37,683 nucleotides of DNA from Parvibaculum sp. (GTDB taxonomy: Bacteria > Pseudomonadota > Alphaproteobacteria > Parvibaculales > Parvibaculaceae). The stretch lies in the NCBI GenBank assembly GCA_019635955.1, contig JAHBYL010000026.1:1-37683 (forward strand). The letters run 5' to 3'. Positions within the stretch are counted from its first letter, which is position 1, and each line of letters begins with the position of its first letter. The position numbers were made by a program, and so were the translations under genes. Of the stretch, positions 16,432 through 25,800 are shown in pieces. The notes under the pieces are model-generated. The model saw only the letters and a program-made list of their open reading frames with translations. It made no database searches and was not told where the DNA came from.

Positions 16432-17738
16432 GCAATCTGGCCCGCAAGGAACCTATCGCGGAGGTCGAGGCACCGCCCATGCCGGAAGTGCCCGTGGCCA
16501 AGCCTGCCGCCGCGCCCGAAACGCTCGCCGTCGTCAAGCCGGTACCGCGCATCACCATCCACGCCTTCTGCGAACTGCCGGGCACCGGCAGCGCCATCCA
16601 GCGCGCGGGCGAGGATCGCCGCCTCGCCAAGGCGCATCTCGCGGTGCATATGGGCGGCATCCCGGCCGCCGTCGACCAGTATCAGCAGTCGGCCACGCCG
16701 AACCTCATCATGGTCGAGACGCGCGCCATGGGTGAAGAGCTGTTCGGTCAGCTCGGCGCTCTCGCCGAAGTCTGCGATGCCGGCACCAAGGTCGTCGTCA
16801 TCGGCCATATGAACGATGTCTCGCTCTACCGTGAAATGATGCGCCAGGGCGTGAACGAATATCTCGTGGCGCCGCTCCATCCGCTCGGCGTCATCGAGGC
16901 GATCTCGCGCCTCTATATCGATCCCGACGCGCCGCCGATCGGCCGCACCATCGCCTTCATCGGCGCGAAGGGCGGCACGGGCTCGAGCACCATCGCCCAT
17001 AATATCGGCTGGTGCATCTCGAGCGGAATGGATGAGGACGTGATCATCACCGATCTCGATCTTCCTTTCGGCACAGCGGGTCTCGATTTCAATCAGGACC
17101 CGGCTCAGGGCATCGCCGATGCGCTGACTGCGCCGGAGCGCCTCGACGATGTTCTGCTCGACCGGCTTCTCGTGAAATGCTCGGAGCGCCTCAGCCTCTT
17201 TGCAGCACCGGCCGTGCTCGACCGCGATTTCGAGATGGACCCGGAAAGCTGCGAAAGCGTGCTCGACGTGGTGCGTGAAGGTGTGCCTTGCGTGGTCGTC
17301 GACCTGCCGCATGTCTGGGCGCCCTGGACGAAGAAGGTGCTCCTCGCCGCGGACGAGATCGTCATCACTGCGACGCCGGACCTCGCAAGCCTCCGCAACG
17401 CCAAGAACATTCTCGATCTGACGCGCCAGGCGCGGCCGAACGACAATGCCGCGCATATCGTGCTCAATCAGGTCGGAATGCCGAAGCGCCCGGAAATTCC
17501 GGTGAAGGATTTCGCCGAAGCCGTCGGCACGGACGCAACGCTTGTGCTGCCCTTCAATCCCGGCCTCTTCGGCACCGCCGCGAATAACGGCCAGATGATC
17601 GAGGAGCTCGAGCCGAAGGGCAAGACGGCGGAAGGTTTCCGCTTCCTCGCCCGTGAGCTTTGCGGCCGCGAGGCGCGCGCACCGAAGGTGAAAGCCGCGC
17701 GTTCGTCCATGTTCAGTTTCCTGTCCCGCAAGGGATAA
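16428..17738 (+). CDS. cpaE: Tad localisation ATPase CpaE/TadZ
   Basis: A 436-residue MinD/ParA-like ATPase that places the Tad machine at its cellular site, usually the pole. An Ala/Pro/Glu-rich N-terminal leader of about 40 residues precedes an atypical receiver-like domain (about 41-160) in which the usual phospho-acceptor Asp position appears as Glu97 in LIMVETRA, so phosphorylation is doubtful. The ATPase domain begins with a deviant Walker A, GAKGGTGSSTIAHN (179-192), and continues to a VIITDLDLPFGTAGLDF segment. It overlaps cpaD by four bases and is followed by cpaF after 13 bases. Confidence 0.95.
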   Translation: MSNLARKEPIAEVEAPPMPEVPVAKPAAAPETLAVVKPVPRITIHAFCELPGTGSAIQRAGEDRRLAKAHLAVHMGGIPAAVDQYQQSATPNLIMVETRAMGEELFGQLGALAEVCDAGTKVVVIGHMNDVSLYREMMRQGVNEYLVAPLHPLGVIEAISRLYIDPDAPPIGRTIAFIGAKGGTGSSTIAHNIGWCISSGMDEDVIITDLDLPFGTAGLDFNQDPAQGIADALTAPERLDDVLLDRLLVKCSERLSLFAAPAVLDRDFEMDPESCESVLDVVREGVPCVVVDLPHVWAPWTKKVLLAADEIVITATPDLASLRNAKNILDLTRQARPNDNAAHIVLNQVGMPKRPEIPVKDFAEAVGTDATLVLPFNPGLFGTAANNGQMIEELEPKGKTAEGFRFLARELCGREARAPKVKAARSSMFSFLSRKG

Positions 17739-17751
17739 TCGGAGGTAGCCC

Positions 17752-19194
17752 GTGTTTGGAAGGCGAACCGAAGGTCAGCCCGTAGCGCGCAAACCCGCGC
17801 CTGCGCCCGTTCAGGCCGAACCGCCGCGTTCTGCTGGTGCGCCCGCCGCCGCCCCGAAGGCGCCGGCGCCGAAGCCTGCTGCGCCGGCCCGGCCCGCGCC
17901 GCGTGCGAGCGATCATCGCTCGGAAAACTACTATCAGATCAAGACGACGATCTTCAACGCGCTGATCGACACGATCGATCTGACGCAGCTCGCCCAGCTC
18001 GATGCGGAAAGCGCGCGCGAGGAAATCCGCGACATCGTCAACGAAATCCTGTCGATCAAGAATGTCGTCATGTCGATTTCCGAGCAGGAAGCCCTGCTCC
18101 AGGACATCTGCAACGACGTTCTGGGCTACGGTCCGCTCGAGCCGCTGCTCGCGCGTGACGACATCGCGGACATCATGGTGAACGGCTCCGACCGCACTTT
18201 CATCGAAGTGAACGGCAAGGTCGAACTCACCAATATCCGCTTCCGCGACAACAGCCAGCTGATGAATATCTGTCAGCGCATCGTGAGCCAGGTCGGCCGC
18301 CGTGTCGATGAATCGAGCCCGATCTGCGACGCGCGCCTCCCCGACGGCAGCCGCGTGAACGTGATCGTGCCGCCGCTCTCGATCGACGGCCCCGCGCTCA
18401 CCATCCGTAAGTTCCGCCGCGACAAGCTGACGATGAACGATCTCGTCGGCTACAATTCGATCTCGCAGGAAGGCGCTGACGTTCTCGGCATCATCGGTAA
18501 GGTCCGCTGCAATGTGCTGATCTCCGGCGGTACGGGCTCCGGCAAGACGACGCTTCTCAACTGTCTCACCGGCTTCATCGACACGGACGAGCGCGTCATC
18601 ACATGCGAAGATGCCGCCGAACTTCAGCTCCAGCAGCCCCATGTGGTGCGCCTTGAAACGCGCCCGCCGAACCTCGAAGGGCAGGGCCAGGTCACCATGA
18701 CCGAGCTCGTGCGCAACTGTCTGCGTATGCGCCCCGAACGCATCATCGTCGGCGAAGTGCGCGGACCTGAAGCCTTCGACCTGCTTCAGGCCATGAACAC
18801 GGGCCATGACGGCTCAATGGGCACGCTCCACGCGAACAGTCCTCGCGAGGCCCTCTCGCGTCTCGAAAGCATGATTACCATGGGCGGCTACCAGCTTCCC
18901 TCGAAGACCATCCGCGAAATGATCTGCGGATCGATCGACGTCGTCATTCAGGCGGCACGTCTGCGCGACGGTTCCCGCCGCATCACGCACATCACCGAAG
19001 TGCTGGGCACCGAAGGCGACGTGATCATCACGCAGGACCTCTTCGTCTACGATATCGAGGGCGAGGACGAGACGGGCCGGATCATCGGCAAGCATCGTTC
19101 CACGGGCATTGCGCGGCCCTCGTTCTGGGATCGCGCACGCTACTACAATCAGCATCACGCGCTTGCTGCCGCGCTCGACCGCGCTCAAGGGTAG
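17752..19194 (+). CDS. cpaF: Tad secretion ATPase CpaF/TadA
   Basis: A 480-residue hexameric type II/IV secretion ATPase that powers assembly (and in some species retraction) of the Tad pilus. A Pro/Ala-rich N-terminal tail (about 1-50) precedes an N-terminal domain including [20 protein letters not shown]. The catalytic core carries Walker [10 protein letters not shown] (about 260-268), the Asp/Glu boxes, and the Walker B/His-box region [20 protein letters not shown] with [12 protein letters not shown]. The start is GTG 17752, fixed by GGAGG at 17741-17745. Next to cpaE and tadB in the canonical order. Confidence 0.97.
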   Translation: MFGRRTEGQPVARKPAPAPVQAEPPRSAGAPAAAPKAPAPKPAAPARPAPRASDHRSENYYQIKTTIFNALIDTIDLTQLAQLDAESAREEIRDIVNEILSIKNVVMSISEQEALLQDICNDVLGYGPLEPLLARDDIADIMVNGSDRTFIEVNGKVELTNIRFRDNSQLMNICQRIVSQVGRRVDESSPICDARLPDGSRVNVIVPPLSIDGPALTIRKFRRDKLTMNDLVGYNSISQEGADVLGIIGKVRCNVLISGGTGSGKTTLLNCLTGFIDTDERVITCEDAAELQLQQPHVVRLETRPPNLEGQGQVTMTELVRNCLRMRPERIIVGEVRGPEAFDLLQAMNTGHDGSMGTLHANSPREALSRLESMITMGGYQLPSKTIREMICGSIDVVIQAARLRDGSRRITHITEVLGTEGDVIITQDLFVYDIEGEDETGRIIGKHRSTGIARPSFWDRARYYNQHHALAAALDRAQG

Positions 19195-19200
19195 CCGGTC

Positions 19201-20187
19201 ATGGATCAGACGACGCTGATGATCTTCGGTATCGCGTTGCTCTCCGCCCTCTGCATAGGCGGCGTGGGTTTCGCCTTTGTCGGCGGCCAGACGAAATCGC
19301 AGCAGCGTGTCGCCCGCGTGTCGCGCGCGGGCCAGGCGCGGCTGGCGGCGGCCGGCACCGAAGTGGACAACAGCGACAAGCGCCGCAAGCAGGTGCAGGA
19401 CACGCTGAAGGACCTAGAGGCGAAGCAGAGGGAGCAGAAAAAGCGCATCCCGCTGCGCACGCGCATCGAGCGCGCCGGCCTCGATATCGAGCCCCGCGTC
19501 TTCTACATCGCGAGCGCCATTACCGGCCTTGTCGCTCTTCTGCTGCTCTTCGTGACGGGCATGTCGCCGCTCGTATCCGTTCTTGGCGGCTTCGCGGCCG
19601 CTTTCGGTCTGCCGCGCTGGTTCCTGTCCTATCTCGTGAAGCGCCGGCAGAAGGCTTTTACCGAGGAATTCGCCAATTCGATCGACGTCATCGTGCGCGG
19701 CGTGAAGTCCGGCTTGCCCGTCAACGACTGCCTGAAGCTCATCGCCGCCGAAGCGCCGGAGCCCGTGCGCACCGAGTTTCAGGGGCTTGTCGAGGCGCAG
19801 CGCGTCGGCGTGACGCTGGAGCAGGGCCTCGAGAAGATCTACGAGCGCATGCCCCTTCCGGAAGTCAACTTCTTCATGATCGTGCTGTCGATCCAGCAGA
19901 AGACGGGCGGCAATCTCTCTGAAGCGCTCGGCAATCTGTCCAAGGTTCTTCGCGAGCGCAAGAAGATGCGTGGCAAGATTCAGGCAATGTCGCAGGAAGC
20001 GAAGGCCTCTGCTGCGATCATCGGCTCGCTGCCGCCCGCTGTGATGCTCCTCATCTATTTCAGCTCGCGCGACTACATGACGGTTCTCTTCACCACGACG
20101 GCCGGCCACATCATCATCGTCGGCAGCCTTCTCTGGATGGGCATCGGCATCTTCATCATGAAGAAGATGATCGACTTCAAGTTCTAG
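19201..20187 (+). CDS. tadB: Tad platform protein TadB (T2SSF domain)
   Basis: A 328-residue inner-membrane platform protein of the type II secretion F family. An N-terminal helix (about 5-27) is followed by a basic, Gln-rich cytoplasmic stretch (residues about 55-85), two helices around residues 100-145, the cytoplasmic T2SSF domain (FANSIDVIVRGVKSGLPVNDCL through ERKKMRGKIQAMSQEAKASA), and C-terminal helices near 277-325. It pairs with TadC to form the platform on which CpaF acts. Six bases separate it from cpaF. Confidence 0.95.
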   Translation: MDQTTLMIFGIALLSALCIGGVGFAFVGGQTKSQQRVARVSRAGQARLAAAGTEVDNSDKRRKQVQDTLKDLEAKQREQKKRIPLRTRIERAGLDIEPRVFYIASAITGLVALLLLFVTGMSPLVSVLGGFAAAFGLPRWFLSYLVKRRQKAFTEEFANSIDVIVRGVKSGLPVNDCLKLIAAEAPEPVRTEFQGLVEAQRVGVTLEQGLEKIYERMPLPEVNFFMIVLSIQQKTGGNLSEALGNLSKVLRERKKMRGKIQAMSQEAKASAAIIGSLPPAVMLLIYFSSRDYMTVLFTTTAGHIIIVGSLLWMGIGIFIMKKMIDFKF

Positions 20188-20196
20188 GATCGGTTT

Positions 20197-21174
20197 ATGA
20201 ACAGCGTCTACGAGATTGTGTCGGGCATGATGAACGTCGAGAGCATGGTCATGCTGCTCACGGCGATCGCCGCCTTTGCGACCATTCTCACGCTCGCCGC
20301 TTCGTTCCTGTCGAACGACAAGCTCTCGAACCGCATGAAATATGTCTCGACCGAGCGAGAGGCGATGCGTGCCCGCGCCCGCGAGCAACTCGCCCAGGAG
20401 AAGACGCGCCTTCGCCACACGCCCAAGGGCTTCATGAAGGAAGTGGTGGACCGCTTCGCCTCCGGCCGCATGCTCGAAAATGCGGAGATCCGGGAGAAAC
20501 TCCGTCAGGCCGGTTTCCGCGGACCGGGGCCGATGTATACCTTCGTCTTCTTCCGCTTTGTCATGCCGCCGATCCTCTTCCTGCTGACATTGCTCTATCT
20601 GTCGTTCGCAAACGATTTCGGCCTTGCGCCCATTGCGCGTTTCGCCGTGTCCTGCGCCGCGGCCTTTATCGGCTTCTATATGCCCAACGTCTTCGTGCAG
20701 AACGTGATCGCCCGCCGCCAGGATTCGATCCGCAAGGCCTTCCCGGATGCGCTCGATCTTCTGCTGATCTGCGTCGAAAGCGGCATGTCGATCGAAGCCG
20801 CCTTCCAGAAGGTCGCGGCCGAGATCGGCAGCCAGTCGGTAGAGCTCGCCGAGGAACTGGCGCTCACCACCGCCGAGCTCTCCTATCTGCAGGAGCGGCG
20901 CGCGGCTTATGAAAATCTCGCACGGCGCACGGGCCTGCCCGGCGTCAAGGCAGTCTCGACGAGCCTCATCCAGGCCGAGCGCTACGGTACGCCGCTCGGA
21001 CAGGCCCTGCGCGTCATGGCGCAGGAGAACCGCGATATCCGAATGTCGGAAGCCGAGAAGAAGGCAGCCGGTCTCCCGCCCAAGCTCACTGTGCCGATGA
21101 TCGTCTTCTTCCTGCCGGTCCTCTTCGCGGTCATCCTCGGCCCCGCCATCATCAAGACCATGGCGACGCTCTGA
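20197..21174 (+). CDS. tadC: Tad platform protein TadC (T2SSF domain)
   Basis: A 325-residue second platform protein of the T2SSF family. It has an N-terminal hydrophobic region (about 15-42), a charged cytoplasmic loop, two helices around 110-170, the T2SSF domain (AFPDALDLLLICVESGMSIEAAF through GQALRVMAQENRDIRMSEAEKKA) and a C-terminal helix (IVFFLPVLFAVILGPAI). Nine bases after tadB and the last gene of the cpa/tad run, followed by a strong terminator. Confidence 0.95.
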   Translation: MNSVYEIVSGMMNVESMVMLLTAIAAFATILTLAASFLSNDKLSNRMKYVSTEREAMRARAREQLAQEKTRLRHTPKGFMKEVVDRFASGRMLENAEIREKLRQAGFRGPGPMYTFVFFRFVMPPILFLLTLLYLSFANDFGLAPIARFAVSCAAAFIGFYMPNVFVQNVIARRQDSIRKAFPDALDLLLICVESGMSIEAAFQKVAAEIGSQSVELAEELALTTAELSYLQERRAAYENLARRTGLPGVKAVSTSLIQAERYGTPLGQALRVMAQENRDIRMSEAEKKAAGLPPKLTVPMIVFFLPVLFAVILGPAIIKTMATL

Positions 21175-21194
21175 ACCGGCCGCCGGACAATGAA

Positions 21195-21222
21195 AAAGGC
21201 GCCTGATTTCTCAGGCGCCTTT
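21195..21222 (+). terminator. Intrinsic terminator after tadC, bidirectional
   Basis: A perfect 12-bp stem, 21195-21206 with 21211-21222, loop TTTC, arms AAAGGCGCCTGA and its complement. It separates the convergent tadC and tadD. Confidence 0.9.
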
Positions 21223-21245
21223 CGTTTGTCCGATGAAGGGGCGGT

Positions 21246-22184
21246 TCAGTGGAGGGAGACGCTCGTCTCCGGCGGCAGGAATGAGACTTTGTCGTCTTCG
21301 CGCGGTGTCTTTGCGGCCGGTGCTTCGCTGGCGGGCGCCTTGTCGAGTTCTTCCATCTTCTTCCAGAGCGCCGGTTGCGACAGCATGGCGCGCAGATAGG
21401 CGATATTGTCATCCGCGACATTCGCCGGCAGGTCGGCGCGGGCAAGCCGCTCCGCCTCGTCGAAGTCGCCCTTGAGCCCGAGCACGATGGCAAGGTTCTG
21501 CCGCGCATAGGCATCCGACTTCGCATCGGCGACGGCGCGCCGCAGCGTCCGCTCCGCCATGTCGAGGTCGCCGGTCAGGGCATGGGACAGGCCGAGATTG
21601 GTGAGCACCGAGGGATTGTCCGGCGCCAGTTCCAGCGCGGCGTTGTATTTCGCCTTCGCCTCGTCATAGCGGCCCATCTGGTCGAGCGACACGCCGAGCG
21701 CGGAGAGGATCGTCCAGTCGCGCGGGTTTTTGGCCGCGGCCGCGGAGAGCATCGCCACCGCCTGGTCGGGCCGCCCGCCAGCGGTCAGCGCCTTGCCATA
21801 TTCGGCAAGCGTGTCCGCATCGTCCGGATGGCGGATCTGGCTGCGCTGCATCACCATCATCGACTGGTCGATGGAGCCGATCTGGCGCAGCGCGCGCGAA
21901 TAGCTGATGGCCGTCACCGCATCTGCAGGATTGCGCTCGTAAAGAGCGCCCCAATACGCCGCCGCGGCCACATAATCCTGGGTCTTGGTGCTTTCGACGG
22001 CAGCCTGGCGCAGGGCCGGTTCGCCAATCTGCGCCTCGGCAGCCGCCTGCGGCGCTGTCCCGGCGGCGGAGGGCGCATCCGTCGTCGCGCAGCCCGAAAG
22101 CGCCAGCACGGAGCAAAGGCTCGTGGTGGCGAGCCAGCGGGCAGGGGTCATGGCGAAGAAGCGTAGCTGGATCTTGGAAGTCAT
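21246..22184 (-). CDS. tadD: TPR lipoprotein TadD
   Basis: A 312-residue TPR protein with a lipoprotein signal: hydrophobic run to LSGC, lipidated cysteine at residue 32. At least four TPR-like helical repeats can be traced between about 65 and 260 (for example DWTILSALGVSLDQMGRYDEA and SVLTNLGLSHALTGDLDMAE). TadD lipoproteins are needed for secretin assembly in studied Tad systems, much like a pilotin. Start 22184 was kept; ATG 22151 is also possible and would still leave the lipobox. Unlike the rest of the assembly genes it lies on the minus strand and faces tadC across a shared terminator, so it has its own promoter. Confidence 0.9.
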   Translation of the reverse strand: MTSKIQLRFFAMTPARWLATTSLCSVLALSGCATTDAPSAAGTAPQAAAEAQIGEPALRQAAVESTKTQDYVAAAAYWGALYERNPADAVTAISYSRALRQIGSIDQSMMVMQRSQIRHPDDADTLAEYGKALTAGGRPDQAVAMLSAAAAKNPRDWTILSALGVSLDQMGRYDEAKAKYNAALELAPDNPSVLTNLGLSHALTGDLDMAERTLRRAVADAKSDAYARQNLAIVLGLKGDFDEAERLARADLPANVADDNIAYLRAMLSQPALWKKMEELDKAPASEAPAAKTPREDDKVSFLPPETSVSLH

Positions 22185-22328
22185 GGTCCGGTCCCGGTTC
22201 GAGAAGCGGGAAGGGCAGACGCAAAAAGCGGCGTTCCGGCCCTGTCTGACGCCGATTTTCCGCCAGAGCGGTCAAGAAATGATTAATTATAGAAGCACGG
22301 GAAACCCGGAGCGAACGCCGGAGAGGCC

Positions 22329-23486
22329 ATGGATTTCGACAAGCTCAGCGCCCGCCTGGCAGGAGCGCTCCGCGCCGCGCAGGAAGCGGCGGCGGCGCTC
22401 AGCGTCCGCACCATTCTTGCGGGTCTCGGCGTTCTCGCCTTTCTGGTCCTTGCGCTCTTCGTCTATCTCGCTCCGCCCAGGGTTTTCGAGGAAGAGCCCG
22501 ACGCCGTCACCTTCTTCCAAATCGGCACCGGCAGCCCCGGCGACGAATATTTCGCCGTCGGCGAGCGCCTTGCCGCTGCGATCAGCCGCCCACCCGGGAC
22601 CCCCCGTTGCGAACGGGGCCTTCCCTGCGGCGTGGCAGGCCTTGTGGCGGTGGCAAAATCCTCAGCCGGCCCCGTGGCGAATGTCCGTGCGGTGAGCTCG
22701 CAGCATTTCGAATCCGCCCTCGTCGCCGCGCCCGTTCTCGATCTGGCGACCCGCGCGGAGACGCCGTTCCGGGGCGAACCTGCGGTGCGCAATCTGCGGG
22801 CCATTGCAGGTGTCTATCGCGAAGCGCTTTATCTCATCGTCCGCCGCAATTCTGAGATTACGGGCATTGCAGATCTCGAAGGCATGCGCGTCTCGGTTGG
22901 TCCCGTCGGTTCGGGCACGCGCGAGGCGGCGCTTCCGGTTCTCGCCGTTCACAGTCTCGGCCGTCGCACGGTCCAGATTTTCGAGCATGAACGCGCCACC
23001 GCGATCGACCTTCTGCTGCGCGGTCAGCTCGATGCCTTCTTCCTGGTCGATGCGCTGCCCTCGGATGAGATCGCAAGCCTCGCAGATCGCGGTGCGATCG
23101 ATATCGTGCCGCTCGACGATGAGGAACTGGAGCAGCTGGTGCGGCCGGGTGCAAATTTCCAGCCGCTCTATATCCCGGAAGGGCTTTATCGGTTCGTGCC
23201 GGAAACGCGCACGCTCGGCATCTCGATGATCTGGGTGGTGAACGAAAATGTCGACCCGGATCTCGTCTACCGCATCACCGGCACGCTCTTCTATCCCGGC
23301 AATCGTCAGTTGCTTTCGGGCTCCGGCCTTGCAGGCCTGCTTCCGGGCGATGAAGGCGAGGCGCAGCGTTTCGCCATTGCCTCGCTTCCCGTGCCGCTGC
23401 ATGAAGGCGCCGCGCGCTACTATGCCGAGCGCGGCCTTGTCGATCCCGGTCCGCCGCCGCCCGGCCCCGCGCCTGAGCGGCCATAA
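22329..23486 (+). CDS. TAXI family solute-binding protein, membrane-anchored
   Basis: A 385-residue protein of the TAXI (TRAP-associated extracytoplasmic immunogenic) solute-binding family. It has an amphipathic N terminus and then one hydrophobic helix (about 29-47, ILAGLGVLAFLVLALFVYL) with no clear cleavage site, so it is probably anchored. The family core runs from FFQIGTGSPGDEYFAVGERLA through GIADLEGMRVSVGPVGSGTR to a GQLDAFFLVDALPSDEI segment. It ends in a Pro-rich tail. No TRAP permease is in the window, so its partner is elsewhere or it has another role, such as ligand sensing. The last codons and stop lie in the first copy of a 26-base tandem repeat. Confidence 0.88.
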   Translation: MDFDKLSARLAGALRAAQEAAAALSVRTILAGLGVLAFLVLALFVYLAPPRVFEEEPDAVTFFQIGTGSPGDEYFAVGERLAAAISRPPGTPRCERGLPCGVAGLVAVAKSSAGPVANVRAVSSQHFESALVAAPVLDLATRAETPFRGEPAVRNLRAIAGVYREALYLIVRRNSEITGIADLEGMRVSVGPVGSGTREAALPVLAVHSLGRRTVQIFEHERATAIDLLLRGQLDAFFLVDALPSDEIASLADRGAIDIVPLDDEELEQLVRPGANFQPLYIPEGLYRFVPETRTLGISMIWVVNENVDPDLVYRITGTLFYPGNRQLLSGSGLAGLLPGDEGEAQRFAIASLPVPLHEGAARYYAERGLVDPGPPPPGPAPERP

Positions 23487-23542
23487 AAAGCCCCGCGCCT
23501 GAGCGGCCATAAAAAGCCCCGCGCCTGAGCGGCCCTAAAGAG
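23465..23542. repeat. Three tandem copies of a 26-bp repeat
   Basis: Copies occupy 23465-23490, 23491-23516 and 23517-23542. The first two are identical; the third has two substitutions. Each contains CCGC and GCGG able to form a 4-bp stem around GCCTGA; read on the minus strand this is followed by GGGGCTTTTT. The first copy includes the end and stop codon of the TAXI gene, and the third abuts the stop of the convergent GST gene, so the array may act as reiterated weak terminators for GST. Confidence 0.9.
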
Positions 23543-24217
23543 TCAGGCCTTGCCCTTTTCCTCGTCCTCGGCGCCGTCGATCCAGTCGCGCATCGCCGGC
23601 AGCGTCAGGATCGCTTCCATATAGTTGCGCGCCGTGCCGTCATCGCCAAGCGCCGCGAGATCGACGTCATAGGTCCGGAAGCGCGTGACGACCGGCGCAT
23701 ACATCGCATCCGCCACGCCGAAACGGCCGAACAGAAACCCCTGATCCTGCGCCGATTGGCGCCCGAAGCGTTCCCGTGCGCCTCGCCATATGGCGATGAT
23801 GCGCTTTGCATTCGCCAGTGCCGCCTCGCTCTGGCCTTCGCCCGGATGGCTTTCGATCACCGCCATCGGCATGTCGCGGCGGAGATCCTGAAAGCCCGAA
23901 TGCATTTCCGCCGATGCGCTGCGCGCCACCGCCCGGGCAAGGCTGTCCGCTGGCCAGAGCCCCTTGGCCGGATAGAGGTCGGCAATTGTCTCGCAAATGG
24001 CAAGCGAGTCGCCGATCACCATGCCGCGCCATTTGAGCGCCGGCACCTGGCCCGCCGGCGCATGGGCGAGGATCCGGGCCTTTGTGTCCTCCTGCCGCAG
24101 CCGGATCGGGGTTTCCTTGAAGGGAATGCCGGCATAGCGCATCAGCAGCCAGGGCCTCAGGCTCCAGCTTGAATAGTTCTTGTCGCCGATCAGCAGTTCG
24201 AACTCAGGGTCGCTCAT
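23543..24217 (-). CDS. Glutathione S-transferase family protein
   Basis: A 224-residue cytosolic GST. The thioredoxin-fold N domain (1-80) opens with LLIGDKNYSSWSLRPWLLM, whose Ser16/Ser17 is the likely glutathione-activating position. Next come AGQVPALKWRGMVIGDSLAI with the conserved cis-proline (VPAL) and the GDSLAI glutathione-binding loop. The all-helical C domain includes FGVADAMYAPVVTRF, a common GST C-terminal signature. The substrate is unknown. The gene is monocistronic, convergent with the TAXI gene and divergent from the aminopeptidase gene. Confidence 0.93.
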   Translation of the reverse strand: MSDPEFELLIGDKNYSSWSLRPWLLMRYAGIPFKETPIRLRQEDTKARILAHAPAGQVPALKWRGMVIGDSLAICETIADLYPAKGLWPADSLARAVARSASAEMHSGFQDLRRDMPMAVIESHPGEGQSEAALANAKRIIAIWRGARERFGRQSAQDQGFLFGRFGVADAMYAPVVTRFRTYDVDLAALGDDGTARNYMEAILTLPAMRDWIDGAEDEEKGKA

Positions 24218-24333
24218 CTATTCCTCGCGATACGCTGCATCAGCGCAAGCCTTGCCGTTGCGGGCTTTCCGGCCACTCTATAAGGTTTCGAGCCAGCGAA
24301 ATCATCCCTTTCCTCCAGCGGACGGACATTCCC

Positions 24334-25710
24334 TTGCTCGATATTTTCATCCCTTCCAAGGATGTGGCCGCGACACCGGTCTGGCTGCTGCGCGCGGCCG
24401 ACACCGCCCATTGGTGCGAGACCCATGCGGGGCCGGGCGCCGCCTGGGTGGTGACCTCGGGCTTCAAGGGCGAGGCGGGAAAGGTGCTGCTGCTGCCGGA
24501 TGGCTCGGGCGGCCTGTCGGGCGTGCTGCTCGGTCTGGGCGATGGCGGCGATCCCTTTGTCACGGGCGCGCTCCCCGCCGCTCTGCCCATGGGCGACTAT
24601 CGCCTTGCGGGCGAAATTCATGGCGATGCCGAAAAGGCAGCCTTCGGCTTCGCGCTCGGCACTTATCGTTTCACGCGCTATTCGGGGAGCGCGCGCGAGT
24701 GGCCGCGCCTTGTCTTGCCCGACGGCGTCGATGGCGAAGAGGTAAGGCGCCTCGCCCGTGCGGTCTTCCTCGTTCGCGATCTCATCAATACGCCGGCCGG
24801 CGACATGAGCCCCGCCGACCTCGCCGCAGCCGCATCCAGCGTGGCGGAAGCGCAGGGCGCAAGCCTCTCGGTCGTCGAGGGCGAGGCGCTCCTCGCCGAA
24901 AACTATCCGATGGTCCACGCCGTCGGCCGTGCCGCCGCCGTCGCGCCGCGCCTTGTCGACATGCGCTGGGGCAGGGCGGACGCGCCAAAGGTCACGCTGG
25001 TCGGCAAGGGCGTCTGCTTCGACACGGGCGGCCTCGATCTGAAGCCTTCAAGCGCCATGCTGCTGATGAAGAAGGATATGGGCGGCGCGGCCTGCGTGCT
25101 TGCGCTCGCGCAGATGCTCATGGAAGCAAGGCTCGATATTCGCCTGCGCGTGCTCATTCCTGCGGTTGAGAACAGCGTCTCCGGCAATGCCTTCCGCCCG
25201 GGCGATGTGCTGCCGAGCCGCAAGGGCATCACGGTCGAGATCGGCAATACCGATGCCGAGGGACGCCTCGTCCTCGCCGATGCGCTGACCGAAGCCGACA
25301 GCGAGACGCCGGACCTCATCATCGACATGGCGACGCTCACAGGTGCCGCCCGCACGGCGCTCGGGCCCGATCTGCCGCCTTTCTATACCGATGACGAGGC
25401 GCTGGCCGCCGAACTCGCCACCTCCGCCGAGGCCATGGCCGATCCGCTCTGGCGCATGCCGCTCTGGAAGCCTTACGACGCCTGGCTCGAAAGCAAGATT
25501 GCCGATGTGAACCACGTCTCGGACGGACCTTTCGCCGGCTCCATCACGGCGGCGCTTTTCCTGCGCCGCTTCGTCGAAAAGGCAAAGGCCTATGTCCATT
25601 TCGACATTTACGGCTGGGCTCCTAAACCGCGGCCCGGCCGGCCCGTCGGCGGCGAGGCCCAGGGCATCCGCGCGCTTTATCACCTTATCAAGCGCCGCTA
25701 TGGCGCGTGA
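24334..25710 (+). CDS. Leucyl aminopeptidase family protein (M17)
   Basis: Two-metal cytosolic aminopeptidase of peptidase family M17, which removes N-terminal residues from short peptides. The signature NTDAEGRL is at residues 305-312, and the upstream metal and lysine region GKGVCFDTGG (about 222-231) with MKKDMGG is intact. The smaller N-terminal domain (1-160) is divergent from PepA, as in PepB-like members. No ATG fits: the frame continues upstream into antisense of the GST gene, so I placed the start at TTG 24334 (458 residues, usual size). A TATAAG at 24279-24284, with TTGCGG 15 bases ahead, is a possible promoter. It precedes a MarR-type and a YkfC-like gene and may supply the exopeptidase step of peptide recycling. 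Confidence 0.9.
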   Translation: MLDIFIPSKDVAATPVWLLRAADTAHWCETHAGPGAAWVVTSGFKGEAGKVLLLPDGSGGLSGVLLGLGDGGDPFVTGALPAALPMGDYRLAGEIHGDAEKAAFGFALGTYRFTRYSGSAREWPRLVLPDGVDGEEVRRLARAVFLVRDLINTPAGDMSPADLAAAASSVAEAQGASLSVVEGEALLAENYPMVHAVGRAAAVAPRLVDMRWGRADAPKVTLVGKGVCFDTGGLDLKPSSAMLLMKKDMGGAACVLALAQMLMEARLDIRLRVLIPAVENSVSGNAFRPGDVLPSRKGITVEIGNTDAEGRLVLADALTEADSETPDLIIDMATLTGAARTALGPDLPPFYTDDEALAAELATSAEAMADPLWRMPLWKPYDAWLESKIADVNHVSDGPFAGSITAALFLRRFVEKAKAYVHFDIYGWAPKPRPGRPVGGEAQGIRALYHLIKRRYGA

Positions 25711-25716
25711 GGCTTG

Positions 25717-25769
25717 CCGGTTCCGTTCCCGCCGCTAGACTGATACGGGCCCGGAACGGAGGGAACCGG
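25717..25769. promoter_or_regulatory. Long imperfect inverted repeat upstream of the MarR-type gene
   Basis: CCGGTTCC (25717-25724) pairs with GGAACCGG (25762-25769), and GTTCC (25725-25729) pairs with GGAAC (25753-25757), leaving a 4-base bulge at 25758-25761. It lies between the aminopeptidase stop and the MarR-type start. With no T run it could be an operator or a weak hairpin rather than a terminator. Confidence 0.4.
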
Positions 25770-25800
25770 GCAGATGTCGGGGTAGCGTTGGGGGGACGCC

